In this document: piece by piece, positions 25,720 through 34,864 of the stretch
Numbering within the stretch: position 1 is the stretch's first letter
Layout of the letters: each line of letters begins with the position of its first letter
NCBI GenBank assembly: GCA_020722705.1
Contig: DYKI01000018.1
Location: forward strand, 1-47,423
DNA: 47,423 nt
Direction of reading: 5' to 3'
Source: Chthonomonas calidirosea
Lineage (GTDB): Bacteria > Armatimonadota > Chthonomonadetes > Chthonomonadales > CAJBBX01
The notes under the pieces: model-generated
The model's database searches: none
What the model saw: only the letters and a program-made list of their open reading frames with translations
What the model was told of the DNA's origin: nothing
Translations under genes and position numbers: made by a program

Positions 25720-26137
25720 CGGAACGGTCTTTGGGTCGTCCGACGGCACGCTTGTTTGCGATCAAGTGGACCAGCCCAAGGACGCTCACCGATGCGCCGG
25801 CAACGTCCACCGTCACTCGGGCAGGCCATGCCTCCTCGAATGTGACGCCGCTGAGACTGGTCAGAATGTCAATCCTCCTCGGTGCGACACCGATCTGAAA
25901 GACTATACCCGGCGTCGCCAAGTCACGCTCCTGAACTCCTTGCAAGGGTGCGCCAAACCGGCGCAGAGCGCGCATGACGCGTGCGGCATTGTCTGGCGTC
26001 GGTCGCACCCACAGATCCATGTCGCCCGTAGCGCGCGGCATCCCGTGGGCCGCAACCGCGAACGCACCGACCATCAGGTACTCAACGCCTTCTGCGGCGA
26101 ATGCGGACAACATGTCGCTGTAGTCGTCGTTCAGCAT
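25679..26137 (-). CDS. Nucleotidyltransferase-fold protein (AbiEii/DUF6036-like), toxin-antitoxin type
   Basis: A 152-residue protein with the minimal nucleotidyltransferase pattern VEYLMVGAFAVAAHGMPRATGDMDLWV: the Gly-rich strand, then D-x-D in GDMDLW (about residues 38-43). A third strand follows with RIDILTSLSG and a helix LGLVHLIANKRAVGRPKDRSDV, whose K-R-A-x-x-R-x-K-D ending is typical of this family. Such proteins transfer a nucleotide to a protein or RNA partner and often occur as half of a toxin-antitoxin-like pair. It overlaps the small gene upstream by 56 bases and the permease gene downstream. It lies between the two permease genes of the sugar importer, an odd position for an unrelated function. 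Confidence 0.78.
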   Translation of the reverse strand: MLNDDYSDMLSAFAAEGVEYLMVGAFAVAAHGMPRATGDMDLWVRPTPDNAARVMRALRRFGAPLQGVQERDLATPGIVFQIGVAPRRIDILTSLSGVTFEEAWPARVTVDVAGASVSVLGLVHLIANKRAVGRPKDRSDVRALQRKVRKGA

Positions 26138-26246
26138 TGGATTTCCCCGCCATGGCCCATGCGTCGCATGTGACTGGCCAAACCATCAGAATACGTTGGG
26201 CCGGCGTCATGGCGAACCAGTCTGCATCGTTGTCGTGCTCGTCCAT
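26082..26246 (-). CDS. Small partner of the nucleotidyltransferase
   Basis: 54 residues beginning MDEHDNDADWFAMTPAQRIL and ending in a run of arginines after AERRLQRHVVRI. Short proteins of the form D.W....P.ERL..VW......W...G....LRLQRSVV..RR are often encoded just upstream of DUF6036/AbiEii-like nucleotidyltransferases, and the gene order and overlap here fit that. The ATG at 26246 is inferred; an upstream in-frame start at 26303 would add 19 unconvincing residues. No independent function can be read. Confidence 0.55.
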   Translation of the reverse strand: MDEHDNDADWFAMTPAQRILMVWPVTCDAWAMAGKSNAERRLQRHVVRIRRRRR

Positions 26247-26306
26247 CGGTACTACTCTGACCCGCCAGGAGGAACGCGCAGACGTTCGGGAGTTCGCATC
26301 CATCCC

Positions 26307-27179
26307 CTATCCCCCCTGATAGTGCACGTGCTTCTCGGATATGCGCAAAGCGACGAGCGTCAGCACAAGGATGATCAGGAACATGATCCAGCCCATGGCA
26401 CAGGCATACCCCATCTTGTGATAGATGAAGGCGTTGTCAAACAGATACATGGTGTAGAAGTAGGTCGAGCGCGCAGGCGAGCCGCCGGGGAACATGACAT
26501 ACGGCTCGGCGAACACCTGCAGGGTGCCGATGATGCCCATGATGCCGTTGAACAGGATCACCGGCGACAAGAACGGCATGGTCACATTGCGCGTTCTTGC
26601 CCACCATCCGGCCCCGTCGAGCTCGGCGGCCTCGTACATCTCCGTCGGCACATCCTGCAGCCCCGCCAGGTAGATCACCATAGCATTGCCGGCGCCCCAA
26701 AGGGCCATGAGCGCCAGCGCGGGCTTGGACCATGCCGTATCGCTCAACCAGTTGGGCGCCGGCAGGCCCACCCGCCTGAGCACTTCGTTGAGGATGCCGT
26801 GCTCGCCGTTGAACACCCAGAGCCAGAGCACCGCCAGCGGGATGGTCGGCACGAGCGACGGCAGGAAGAAGATCGTGCGGTACACCGTCATGCCGCGGAC
26901 CTTGGTGTTGAGCAGGAGCGCCAGCGCGATGGCCGTCGCCATGCCCAGCGGCAGCGCCATGCCCGCGTAGATCGCGGTGTTCTTCAGGCTGATCCAGAAG
27001 ACCTCGTCCTTGATCAGATTGCGGAAGTTCAGCGTGCCGATCCACACCGGCGGCCTGAGCACCGAGTAGTCGCACATGCTGTAGTACAGCGATGCCGCCA
27101 CCGGATAGGCCAGGAACACCGAGAACCCGATCAGCCACGGCGAAGCGAACAGCAGCGCAGTGCGGGTCTGGCGGTTCAT
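26307..27179 (-). CDS. Carbohydrate ABC transporter permease, MalF type
   Basis: An inner-membrane permease of 290 residues with six hydrophobic segments, starting TRTALLFASPWLIGFSVFLAYP, the usual UgpA/MalF-like opening. The EAA loop reads YEAAELDGAGWWARTRNVTMP at about residues 184-204. ATG 27179 overlaps the binding-protein stop by 4 bp (ATGA), showing tight coupling. Sixty bases separate its stop from the small nucleotidyltransferase-partner gene, after which the second permease follows. Confidence 0.93.
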   Translation of the reverse strand: MNRQTRTALLFASPWLIGFSVFLAYPVAASLYYSMCDYSVLRPPVWIGTLNFRNLIKDEVFWISLKNTAIYAGMALPLGMATAIALALLLNTKVRGMTVYRTIFFLPSLVPTIPLAVLWLWVFNGEHGILNEVLRRVGLPAPNWLSDTAWSKPALALMALWGAGNAMVIYLAGLQDVPTEMYEAAELDGAGWWARTRNVTMPFLSPVILFNGIMGIIGTLQVFAEPYVMFPGGSPARSTYFYTMYLFDNAFIYHKMGYACAMGWIMFLIILVLTLVALRISEKHVHYQGG

Positions 27180-28504
27180 TGCGCCTCGCCCCTCAGGCGC
27201 GCGATGCGAAGGTAGTCGTCCAGTTTCGGCTGCATTCTTGCCTGGACAGCGTCGAGGGCCTCCTTCGGTGACTTCTTCAGCAGGGCGATCTCGTCGAAGG
27301 CATTGTTGAGTTCAGCGCCGTACTCGGGCCAGAGCGGGAGTTTCGGCGGCGCAATGGCATTCGGACTGCCGGCCAGATCGGCGAAGAGCTTCACATACGG
27401 GTTCGGGTGCGTCTTCCAGAACTTCTTGCTGACCGAAACCAGCGGCGAGTGCTTCCGCTGGCCCATGCAGAGAAGCTCCATGCCTTCCTGCGACTGGACA
27501 TACGCCATGAACTCGAACGCCTGTTTCGGGTGGCGAGCTCCACGGGGGATGACCAGCACATCCTCGTCCACGAACGTGTTGTTCGCCAGATCGGGCCGAT
27601 CCGCCGGATGGGGGAACGGGCATGCTCCCCAATCCAATCCCGGCGCATACATGGTGATGAAGTTATGCATCCAGACACCCTGCAGTTCCATGGCGACCTG
27701 GCTGCTCAGGAACGCATTCTGGGGCGATGAGAAGTTGCCGAAGCCGCTGCGGAACGTCTGCAGGTCCGTTGCGCCGTACTTGCGCGAGTACGATTGGATC
27801 CACTCGTAGGCGCGCACGTTTTCCGGCGAGTTCGCTGTGATCTTCGTCTTGCCGTCCCAGAGCTTGCCGCCGAAGATGCATCCCCAGCCCCAGTTCCACC
27901 ACCCCGGCTCGGCCGGCATGAAACCGGCGCGCACGATCCGGTTGCGCTCACCGCGGCGGGTGATTTTCTCGGCATAGGCGTCGAGTTCTTCGATCGTCAT
28001 GGGCGGTCGGGCAGGGTCGAGGCCTGCCTCACGCAACATCTTCCGGTTGTAGTGGAGCGCCGTTGACGCAGGCGTTGTCGGGAGGGAATAGACGTGCCCG
28101 CGGTAGACGCCGATATCCCAGTAACACGGAATGTACTGCGATGCGCGGATGCCATACTCGGCGCACAGATCATCGAGGGGCATGATCGCCTTGGCATCGG
28201 CGTATTGCGCCACGTTGGGACCGTACAGGCCCGCCACATCCGGAGGATTGCCGCCCGCGACGGCCATCAGCGTCTTATTCTCGATGCCGCTGACCGTCAG
28301 CAGCTTCACGAACACGCGCTTCTGCTTGCGGTTGAAAGCATCCACCACCGCGCGCATGGCGTCGCCCTCAAAGCTCGTCCACTTTTCCCAGTAGGTCACG
28401 ACGACAGGCCCGGGCGGATCCTGCACGCGCACCACAACCTCGCCGTACCAGGCGGCAAGCACGATGATGATTGCGGCTATGGGTGTCGCCAGCGTCCGAA
28501 ACAT
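27176..28504 (-). CDS. Extracellular solute (sugar)-binding protein, family 1
   Basis: A 442-residue periplasmic binding protein of the importer. The N-terminal hydrophobic segment (TPIAAIIIVLAAWYG, residues 7-21) acts as signal or anchor; there is no lipobox Cys. Family-1 features are VVVTYWEKWTSFEGDAMRAVVDAFNRKQK, GNPPDVAGLYGPNVAQYADA (dissected helix-strand start), TPASTALHYNRKMLREAGLDP (the conserved YNK-like strand and helix) and GGKLWDG. The C-terminal half has ELQGVWMHNFI and PRGARHPKQAFEFMAYVQSQEG. Trp- and Tyr-rich loops (EPGWWNWGWG) suggest stacking against a sugar ring. It is coupled by ATGA to the MalF-type permease. Confidence 0.93.
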   Translation of the reverse strand: MFRTLATPIAAIIIVLAAWYGEVVVRVQDPPGPVVVTYWEKWTSFEGDAMRAVVDAFNRKQKRVFVKLLTVSGIENKTLMAVAGGNPPDVAGLYGPNVAQYADAKAIMPLDDLCAEYGIRASQYIPCYWDIGVYRGHVYSLPTTPASTALHYNRKMLREAGLDPARPPMTIEELDAYAEKITRRGERNRIVRAGFMPAEPGWWNWGWGCIFGGKLWDGKTKITANSPENVRAYEWIQSYSRKYGATDLQTFRSGFGNFSSPQNAFLSSQVAMELQGVWMHNFITMYAPGLDWGACPFPHPADRPDLANNTFVDEDVLVIPRGARHPKQAFEFMAYVQSQEGMELLCMGQRKHSPLVSVSKKFWKTHPNPYVKLFADLAGSPNAIAPPKLPLWPEYGAELNNAFDEIALLKKSPKEALDAVQARMQPKLDDYLRIARLRGEAQ

Positions 28505-28635
28505 AGCAGGTGTAAGGATTATGGCGCATGTGAGGCGTTACGTGTGCGAAAGGCCGGGGGAGATGACCCTGGCTGCCATGGTCACGGGCCGTTGGCCCTC
28601 ATGGGTTTGCGCTCCAGCGGCGCGCCCTATCATAG

Positions 28636-28654
28636 CCCAGGGCAACGCCCTGGG
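28636..28654. repeat. Palindromic extragenic repeat (CCCAGGGC-AAC-GCCCTGGG)
   Basis: A perfect 8-bp stem with a three-base loop, embedded in ATAGCCCAGGGCAACGCCCT then GGGTCGGC. This exact hairpin is a form I recognise as dispersed in planctomycete-like genomes. It lies 10 bases downstream of the stop of the barrel-like gene at 28664-30646, in the 159-base gap before the binding-protein gene. It could stabilise or end the upstream transcript. Confidence 0.7.
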
Positions 28655-28663
28655 TCGGCTCTT

Positions 28664-30646
28664 CTAGTTTCCGGACGCTGCACTCCAGTAGGTCTGCACG
28701 TGATGGCGCGCCAACTCGGGGCTCAAGGTTCGCTGGGCGAAGTCGCGGTACATGGGTATGGCGGCAAGCTCCGTCTTGAACTGCGCCACGAGGGCGTTGA
28801 ACCGGGCCGGGTCTTTGGTCCGGGCAAGGCTCACGTAGTATCGCTGCGCAAGCGTGTGGCCTCTCAGCCAGTCGGGATCGCCGACAAACCCGGTCGTCTC
28901 CGCCACCCTTCGGGACGCCTCTTCCGCTCGCTTCAGGGCGCTCTCCACCTCAGCCACGTGTTGCGCCGCGCACAGTTCCTCCATCGCCGCCAGATAGTCC
29001 AGCAACGGTTTCCGGGCCGACCCTTTGGCAAGCGTCATCGCCAGACGTTCCATCGTGTCCTCGCACCTGGCGGACGAATCGTAGAGAGCATCGGCGAAGG
29101 CATACACGCCGGGGAAGTTCGTTGCCGAGTACTGGATGAATAGCTGCGCCTCGTCGAGCCCACGTTCTCGCGCCCGACCTGTCTGCTCGCCGATGTACTT
29201 GAGCCGGAACAGGGCGAACGGGTAAGTCTGCTCACTGGCCATCCCGAGCACAGTGTAAAGGAATCCGCTTCGCTTGAAAGCCTTGGGGTCAACGTTGCCG
29301 TTGTAGATGTTGCTCTGGTCGCCTTCGCAAGTGTCGAGGATCGTCAACTCGCGTGGCCCGAACTTCGTGCGGCAGAGTTTCAGGAAGTCGGTCACCAGAT
29401 GCTTCACATCGTCTTCCGTGTACCCTCGTCCAGGGTAACCGATCCCCTCCTTGTCGCTCGCGAACGCCCACGTGGGCCACAGACTCGCTTGAAATCGTGC
29501 GTCCGGACTGATCGTCGGCGCGCGCCCCGCCACAGCCATGAGCTGATCAAACAACCGCTCGGCCTGATGCTCGGCGCAGTCCGCGCAGAAGCACCCGCCA
29601 GGGTCGTAGAACCAGACCACATAGCCGTCCACAGGCCCGTAGTACTCCATCTCGAGCTGGAATATCTTGATGGCAAGGTCGCGCGCGTCGGGCCGGCTCC
29701 AGCATATCGAGTACGGCCCGTAGTGACCTGTGGCGCGCATGCGCTGATCGGGCAGAGTGTCCACGGAGACATGCGATGGCGTCAGCATGTGATAGACTTC
29801 GAGGCCTCGTCGCCGGGCGCGATCGAGCACTTTGCGCATGGCTCGGTGAATGAGCTGACGGTCGGCCTGGTTTGCGGGCGCATTGCCGGGATAGAGATAG
29901 TAGTCGGACCATTCCCAGAAGCAGATGCGCGAGTAGCGCGCCTCGACGAGCCGATCAACGTAGTCGGCGATCTCTGCGTCGCTGAAGTGCTCAATGGATA
30001 GGCCCGGATTGCGCAGGCTGCTGTTCATGATGTACAGGGTCCGGTTGGCGACGGCGGGCGTCATGACCAGAGGCCGTTCGGCCAACGAGAAGCCCCATAC
30101 CCCATTGCGGAGGTCAAGCCGGCGCAGGAGCTCCCCGAGCGCATAGCACGTTCCCAGATGCCCTCGCGCAGTTCGTGTATGGCCAAGACCGGCGGCCAGA
30201 ATGCAGGGTTTGCGATTGCCGCCCTTCGAGATCGCCACAATGTACGACTGGCGCGCCACATCGTCGCCGTTCCGTGCGGCCCGCGTGCCCCCCACATGCC
30301 GACCGATCTGAGCGGACAGGGTGCTCCGGTTGCCTATACGGATGCATGGGGCGGCCTGCCGATCGGAGTGCGCGATGGGCAGGGTGATGCGCGTGATACG
30401 ATGCACCTCACGCACGAACCGGCCCACAGCGATGCTCTCGGCGTCCGTGGGCAGGGGATCGCAGACGACCGTCATGCCGTTGATCGGCACGAAAGTACCG
30501 GGTGGCCGCGCCGGCTTCTGCGTTCCATGGGCAGCAATGCCCGATCGTGCGGCTTCAGCCATGCCGATCACCACAATGAGCAAGAACATGCGCGCGGCCA
30601 TCGCATGCAGCCCCGGAGTCGCGGGCATCCATGGCCTATTCTGCAT
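28664..30646 (-). CDS. Exported barrel-type glycosidase-like protein with DPGG motif
   Basis: About 660 residues. The hydrophobic start (MFLLIVVIGMAEAARSG, about residues 20-36) looks like a signal peptide. Residues 50-190 resemble the alpha/beta N-terminal domain of GH20/GH67-type enzymes (ESIAVGRFVREVHRITRITL ... CYALGELLRRLDL). A barrel domain follows: NSSLRNPGLSIEHFSDAEIAD, RICFWEWSDYYLYPGNAPA, then VVWFYDPGGCFCADCAEHQA, then FQASLWPTWAF. The DPGG-C-x-C-x-x-C cluster is reminiscent of DUF4838-like proteins. I cannot name the family or substrate. The start is uncertain; ATG 30646 gives an 11-base overlap with the preceding gene, while 30601 or 30589 would start closer to the signal peptide. 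Confidence 0.7.
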   Translation of the reverse strand: MQNRPWMPATPGLHAMAARMFLLIVVIGMAEAARSGIAAHGTQKPARPPGTFVPINGMTVVCDPLPTDAESIAVGRFVREVHRITRITLPIAHSDRQAAPCIRIGNRSTLSAQIGRHVGGTRAARNGDDVARQSYIVAISKGGNRKPCILAAGLGHTRTARGHLGTCYALGELLRRLDLRNGVWGFSLAERPLVMTPAVANRTLYIMNSSLRNPGLSIEHFSDAEIADYVDRLVEARYSRICFWEWSDYYLYPGNAPANQADRQLIHRAMRKVLDRARRRGLEVYHMLTPSHVSVDTLPDQRMRATGHYGPYSICWSRPDARDLAIKIFQLEMEYYGPVDGYVVWFYDPGGCFCADCAEHQAERLFDQLMAVAGRAPTISPDARFQASLWPTWAFASDKEGIGYPGRGYTEDDVKHLVTDFLKLCRTKFGPRELTILDTCEGDQSNIYNGNVDPKAFKRSGFLYTVLGMASEQTYPFALFRLKYIGEQTGRARERGLDEAQLFIQYSATNFPGVYAFADALYDSSARCEDTMERLAMTLAKGSARKPLLDYLAAMEELCAAQHVAEVESALKRAEEASRRVAETTGFVGDPDWLRGHTLAQRYYVSLARTKDPARFNALVAQFKTELAAIPMYRDFAQRTLSPELARHHVQTYWSAASGN

Positions 30647-32105
30647 GGCCCGCGGCCTTGCGCAATGCCTGCAGCAGCCTCGGGGTGAAGCTCTCGGCAT
30701 CGCGCAGACACGATGCGACATAGTCGAAGGCTGTCGTCTCGAACTGCTCCGGCGTCTCCCACGGGTTCATCTGGGTGTCCAGAACCGCATTCACCTCCGG
30801 GGAGCCGATGCGCCGGAGCGTTGCATCGAGATCGGGCCACCACCAGGTGTTCTCATAGCCATGCCTGGCTTGCCAACGGCTTGCCGCTTCAGCGAAGGCC
30901 GCGACACGCTCGCGAGTCGGAGGCAGATCCGCGGACTTGAGATCGGTGTACGCAGCGCGCATGTCGAGCTGCATCGCCAGGTCTGTCAGGAACCGGTCGG
31001 GGTCGCCAAACAGGAGCCCCTCGAGCGGGCCTGGCTCATGCGTCCCCGGCTCCAGTGCGCGTATGGAGGCCGCCGCCTCGCGCATACGTGCCGCAACGTC
31101 GCCGCTCAGCGCCGCCCAGCCCTCGACGATGAGCTTGCCCAACCCTGGCAGGAGATCGCCGGCAAACGCCACATAGTCGTCCTCGTCAACCGGCATCCCG
31201 GCTGCTCCGCGCGCAAAGGCAAACGTGTTGGGGAGCTGCACACAATGGGTCTGGGCGTTGCCCATGACGCCGCGCGGTCCCGGCGCCGCGCCGCCCTCCC
31301 ATGCGCTCTTTCCGCCAAAGTTGGTGAGCGGGAACGACGGTTCGCCCTCGATGCGCCCGTAGTTGAAGCTGATGACCCGGTCGGCTATCCCGAGCCTCTC
31401 CGCAAAGGGCAGGCCATTGGCAAGCCCCCATGGCTCGGGGTTGGCTTCCATGAGGCGGGTAAGGCAATCGAGGTTCTCCTCGTCGGTCGAGAACGTCAGT
31501 TTGCCGGTCTTGTAGAACCGGTTGTAGCCCAACCAGCCTGCGTGCATCCAGTAGACCAGCTCGATGCCGGGTCGGAGGCTGTCGAACATGCGCCGATGCT
31601 CGACGAGCAGGTTCACGAACTCCTGGTTTGTGGAGCCAACGTATCCGCCCGGGTCGCTGTCAATGATGCAGACGCCGTCAGAGGCGGCGAGATACTCGAA
31701 GAGCCTGCGACGCCGCTGCATCATTGCCCGCATAGCCGCAGGATCACCGGGATTGACACGCCTGTCGCAATGGAAATAGTGGCGCTTTTCGAAAGCGAAC
31801 CGGCTCGCGGCTTCATCGTCCGGGACGACATTGGGCGACAACGCGATATAGACGCGCATGCCGTAGTCCTGCTGGAGCATGCGGATGGCGCGTCCGTGTT
31901 TCTGCAGACTTTCGATGTCACTCTGCGTGGGCGGATCAGGGACGGTCTCCAATACCGGCCAGATGAGCACCGTGTTGTAGCCGAGCCGATGGAGGCCGTC
32001 GGCGTAGCCGCGCCAGTCGGCATCGGTCCAGGTCCTTGCGCAGTAGGGCCTGTTGTAGGGCCAGTGTTGATGGACGTACATGCCCACCATCTTGCTTGCT
32101 GTCAT
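30636..32105 (-). CDS. Barrel-type hydrolase-like protein of unknown specificity (DPGG family)
   Basis: A 489-residue protein without signal peptide. It starts with a barrel strand (MVGMYVHQHWPYNRPYC) and helix TWTDADWRGYADGLHRLGYN. It has the shared motif as CIIDSDPGGYVGSTNQEF at about residue 169, followed by a strand LVYWMHAGWLGYN. The C-terminal 80 residues form a helical domain containing HGYENTWWWPDLDATL and SPEVNAV, which also survives as a remnant at 18334-18795. ATG 32105 has AAGGAA about 6 nt upstream and is preferred over an in-frame start at 32138. It sits between two other DPGG-motif genes and probably belongs to the same transcript. Function is unknown; a glycosidase-like role is inference from fold and context. 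Confidence 0.72.
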   Translation of the reverse strand: MTASKMVGMYVHQHWPYNRPYCARTWTDADWRGYADGLHRLGYNTVLIWPVLETVPDPPTQSDIESLQKHGRAIRMLQQDYGMRVYIALSPNVVPDDEAASRFAFEKRHYFHCDRRVNPGDPAAMRAMMQRRRRLFEYLAASDGVCIIDSDPGGYVGSTNQEFVNLLVEHRRMFDSLRPGIELVYWMHAGWLGYNRFYKTGKLTFSTDEENLDCLTRLMEANPEPWGLANGLPFAERLGIADRVISFNYGRIEGEPSFPLTNFGGKSAWEGGAAPGPRGVMGNAQTHCVQLPNTFAFARGAAGMPVDEDDYVAFAGDLLPGLGKLIVEGWAALSGDVAARMREAAASIRALEPGTHEPGPLEGLLFGDPDRFLTDLAMQLDMRAAYTDLKSADLPPTRERVAAFAEAASRWQARHGYENTWWWPDLDATLRRIGSPEVNAVLDTQMNPWETPEQFETTAFDYVASCLRDAESFTPRLLQALRKAAGHAE

Positions 32106-32168
32106 GGCAGTTCCTTTCGTGGCATGCCGGTCAGCCATCTCCTGCAGCGTGTGGTGCGAAGCATGGGC

Positions 32169-32477
32169 CTATCCTCTCATAAAGGACCGAAGCGTATCGA
32201 AGACGCGAGGACATGTGCCGTCGGGTCTTCTCGAGCCGCAAGCATTCAAGTCGTTGCTGGACCGTCCGCCATCGAGACGTCGGGCAGGTCCGTTGCAGGC
32301 GAGCCGCCAGGAGATCACATTACCGGCGATCAGACTGACCCGCACCGACCCATCCTCGTTCATCGTGGCCGGTTCCGCAAAGTCGGCGAGCGCGCGAATG
32401 CAGGAAGAGCTGACGAAGGCGCCGAGGTCCGGGTGTCGCGTGCCGAGTGCGTTCATCAAAAGTGATAGGTCCTCCAT
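32169..32477 (-). CDS. Possible small protein between two barrel genes
   Basis: A 102-codon open frame whose first 60 codons have GC-rich third positions and a plausible sequence (HPDLGAFVSSSCIRALADF, then MNEDGSVRVSLIAGNVISW). The remainder is less convincing. It starts 22 bases inside the end of the preceding gene without a good ribosome site. It could be a coupled small gene or the decayed C-terminal remnant of a larger one. It is the only candidate in the 350 bases between the genes starting at 32105 and ending at 32456. Confidence 0.35.
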   Translation of the reverse strand: MEDLSLLMNALGTRHPDLGAFVSSSCIRALADFAEPATMNEDGSVRVSLIAGNVISWRLACNGPARRLDGGRSSNDLNACGSRRPDGTCPRVFDTLRSFMRG

Positions 32478-34864
32478 CCTGCGTGGAAAAACCGCACCAG
32501 GTCTCTCCGGAAGAGATTGACCCAGTACGGGGCGCCCTGTGCCTGATGCTTGAACAGACGCGAACGGCTCATGCTCAGTGCGAACTCCCGATCGAGGCGG
32601 GCGACCGTCTCCGCATCTTCGTTGTCATGCGCTTCCACGGCGTGCCCCAGGATGCGGTAGGCATCGCCTGAGGTCGCCAGCCATTCGAGGCGGTTTTGCA
32701 TCCGTGGGGGCGAGGCGAGGACTGCCTGCCGCGTCAGGCGTGCAATGGTTTCGCCCGACGTCGGCCCCGCGCCGCCTGCGTGGCCGAACCATGCGAACGC
32801 ATCCATCCGATGCAGCGCTTCCCAGCATAGGCGTGAAGCTCGGACGTCGCCTGTCACCAGACGGGCGCAGTCCATGAGCGCGTGCGCCGGCGACACGCTG
32901 GGATTCCACAGGTAAGCGCCGGCCACGAGATCGTCCGCCACCTTTGTGCCGGCCTCGATCCGCATGATGAACGCGCTCGTCGCCCGCGCCCGAACCAGCT
33001 CGGGGACCCAACGCCGGAAATAGCGTGTCAGCAGGATCGGGAACGGCTGGCCGGTCTCGATGTTGGTCTGGTAGAGAAACGCCTTTGCCGGCACTCCCGC
33101 AGCCGCCGCCAGGTCGAGGAGCGGCTTGGTCTCGGGGTCCACGCAGATGCCGTCGGCCATCTGCAGCGCGCGCTTGCGGGAACGGAACCACGCGACGACC
33201 TCCCGCACAAACCGATCGCGGATGGTGTAGCTGTGGCGCTTTTCGTAGCGCCAGATCGCCCAGGTCATGACCTGAAACGCAGCCCGCGGATTCGTCTGAT
33301 GGGCCAGGTCCGAAAACGTGCGCACCTGCTCCAGCAGCGATGCGAGCTGAGCCTCCGGCGCACGGCACGTGTCGCAGAAGCACCCGCCCACATCGTAGAA
33401 CCAGAGGGAGCGGAAATCAACGTCCCTGAACCAGCGGAGCTCGGTCCCGTATATCTCGCGAATCAGCGGCTTGGCTTCGGCGTGGGATGGGCAGACCGTA
33501 CCCGGATAGTCGTACTCGAGCTTGGCGCGGATGGCGGGTTTCTCGTTCCACAGCTCAACAGGGAGCATACTCGGCGTGAACTGGTGGCCAACTCTCATAC
33601 CGCGCCGATGGGAATAGGCGATGGCTTTCCGCAGCCGCTCGTGCAGCCGCACGTTGAGTGCGCGGTTGGTCCGGGCGGCAGGGTGGATCAGCGCGGAGTC
33701 GCCCCACAAATAGAAGGACCAGGTGTTGAAGCGAGCGAGGATGAGATGGTCAATGTACGCTCGCCAGTCCTCATCGGTCCAGAACTCCGCGGTGATGCCG
33801 GGGCGCCCCAGCCCATAGCCGATGTTCAGGTAGACCTCGCGCTGATCGAGTTGGGGCCTGTGGACGATCGGTCGGCGGTCCAGCGTCATGATGACCCGAG
33901 AGCCGTCGCGCATGAGGCGCGAGTGGAGGTGGCCGATGGCGTAGACTGCCCCCGGCGACGCGAGGCCGACGGCGCAGACCACAGGGGCGTGACCGGTCCG
34001 TTCGACGCAGACCACATATCCGTCGCGTCTTCTGAACGCCTCCGACTCGGCCTGCAGCCGCCGCACGGCCTCGGCCGTACGCGGATAGGAGCGCGCCATG
34101 CCGCCTCGCCAGCGTCCGACCACGATTGCAGGGCCATTGCTGCCGGCGCCATGCCGGGGCTTTGCACCACGCACGTCCATGAACCGTTCGTCGAGACGCT
34201 CCAGGGCAATGCGCTCGGCCTCGTTGGGCGGCGACGGGCAGATAACCGACGCTCGATTGACCACGACCACAGTCTCATCGAGCCCGGGCAGACGGGGCCT
34301 GGGAAGAGCGCCTTTCGGCGGGGCCGCAGCCGATGCGGCCACAACGCGCAGCGCGACGGAAGCTATTCGCAAGTCACCCGCAGACGACGCCGCAATGCGC
34401 AGGTCGGCCTGCCCCTGTTGGCCATTGCGCAGCTCGGCATTGTCCAGCATCACCACCGCTTTGCGCCATGTGCCGGATGCCGTGCCGTTCCAAGCGGCCT
34501 GATGATAGTTCGCCTCGACGCTGTCGCCCACGGCGTCGTACTGCACCGCCATCTGCCCGAGATGATCGTCGTAGTACAGGATGGTCGCCTCGACGCTATA
34601 GGGCTCGTGACCATGCTCTTTCAGCCACCGCCGGCTGACGTCGAAATAGATGTAGGGATTGCCGTTGTGCCGGTCCGTGCGGAGGCAGGCACGGCCCTCC
34701 TGCGTCTCCGCGCGCGGGTTGCCGTCCAGCGGCGCGATACGGACCAGCCGCACGCGGTCCTCGGCAGGCGGACTCCCGGCCACATAGCGAGCCGCGTCGT
34801 CCTCAGGTTCGAGACCGCAGGCAAGAAGCAGAAAGCATGCCGTCAGGGCCGCTTGAGCCATCAT
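32456..34864 (-). CDS. Large exported barrel-type glycosidase-like protein, probable lipoprotein
   Basis: An 802-residue protein. The N-terminus MAQAALTACFLLLACGLE carries a signal peptide with a lipobox (LLAC, Cys about 16). Residues 30-180 are strand-rich, like a carbohydrate-binding or sandwich domain. Residues 190-350 look like a GH20/GH67 N-terminal alpha/beta domain (YAIGHLHSRLMRDGSRVIMTL). The barrel part starts at DQREVYLNIGYGLGRPGITA and includes RSLWFYDVGGCFCDTCRAP (about residue 486) followed by AAFQVMTWAIWRYEKRHS. Its order of motifs parallels the protein encoded at 28664-30646. ATG 34864 overlaps the stop of the preceding GH130-like gene by 4 bp (ATGA). Substrate unknown. Confidence 0.72.
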   Translation of the reverse strand: MMAQAALTACFLLLACGLEPEDDAARYVAGSPPAEDRVRLVRIAPLDGNPRAETQEGRACLRTDRHNGNPYIYFDVSRRWLKEHGHEPYSVEATILYYDDHLGQMAVQYDAVGDSVEANYHQAAWNGTASGTWRKAVVMLDNAELRNGQQGQADLRIAASSAGDLRIASVALRVVAASAAAPPKGALPRPRLPGLDETVVVVNRASVICPSPPNEAERIALERLDERFMDVRGAKPRHGAGSNGPAIVVGRWRGGMARSYPRTAEAVRRLQAESEAFRRRDGYVVCVERTGHAPVVCAVGLASPGAVYAIGHLHSRLMRDGSRVIMTLDRRPIVHRPQLDQREVYLNIGYGLGRPGITAEFWTDEDWRAYIDHLILARFNTWSFYLWGDSALIHPAARTNRALNVRLHERLRKAIAYSHRRGMRVGHQFTPSMLPVELWNEKPAIRAKLEYDYPGTVCPSHAEAKPLIREIYGTELRWFRDVDFRSLWFYDVGGCFCDTCRAPEAQLASLLEQVRTFSDLAHQTNPRAAFQVMTWAIWRYEKRHSYTIRDRFVREVVAWFRSRKRALQMADGICVDPETKPLLDLAAAAGVPAKAFLYQTNIETGQPFPILLTRYFRRWVPELVRARATSAFIMRIEAGTKVADDLVAGAYLWNPSVSPAHALMDCARLVTGDVRASRLCWEALHRMDAFAWFGHAGGAGPTSGETIARLTRQAVLASPPRMQNRLEWLATSGDAYRILGHAVEAHDNEDAETVARLDREFALSMSRSRLFKHQAQGAPYWVNLFRRDLVRFFHAGWRTYHF

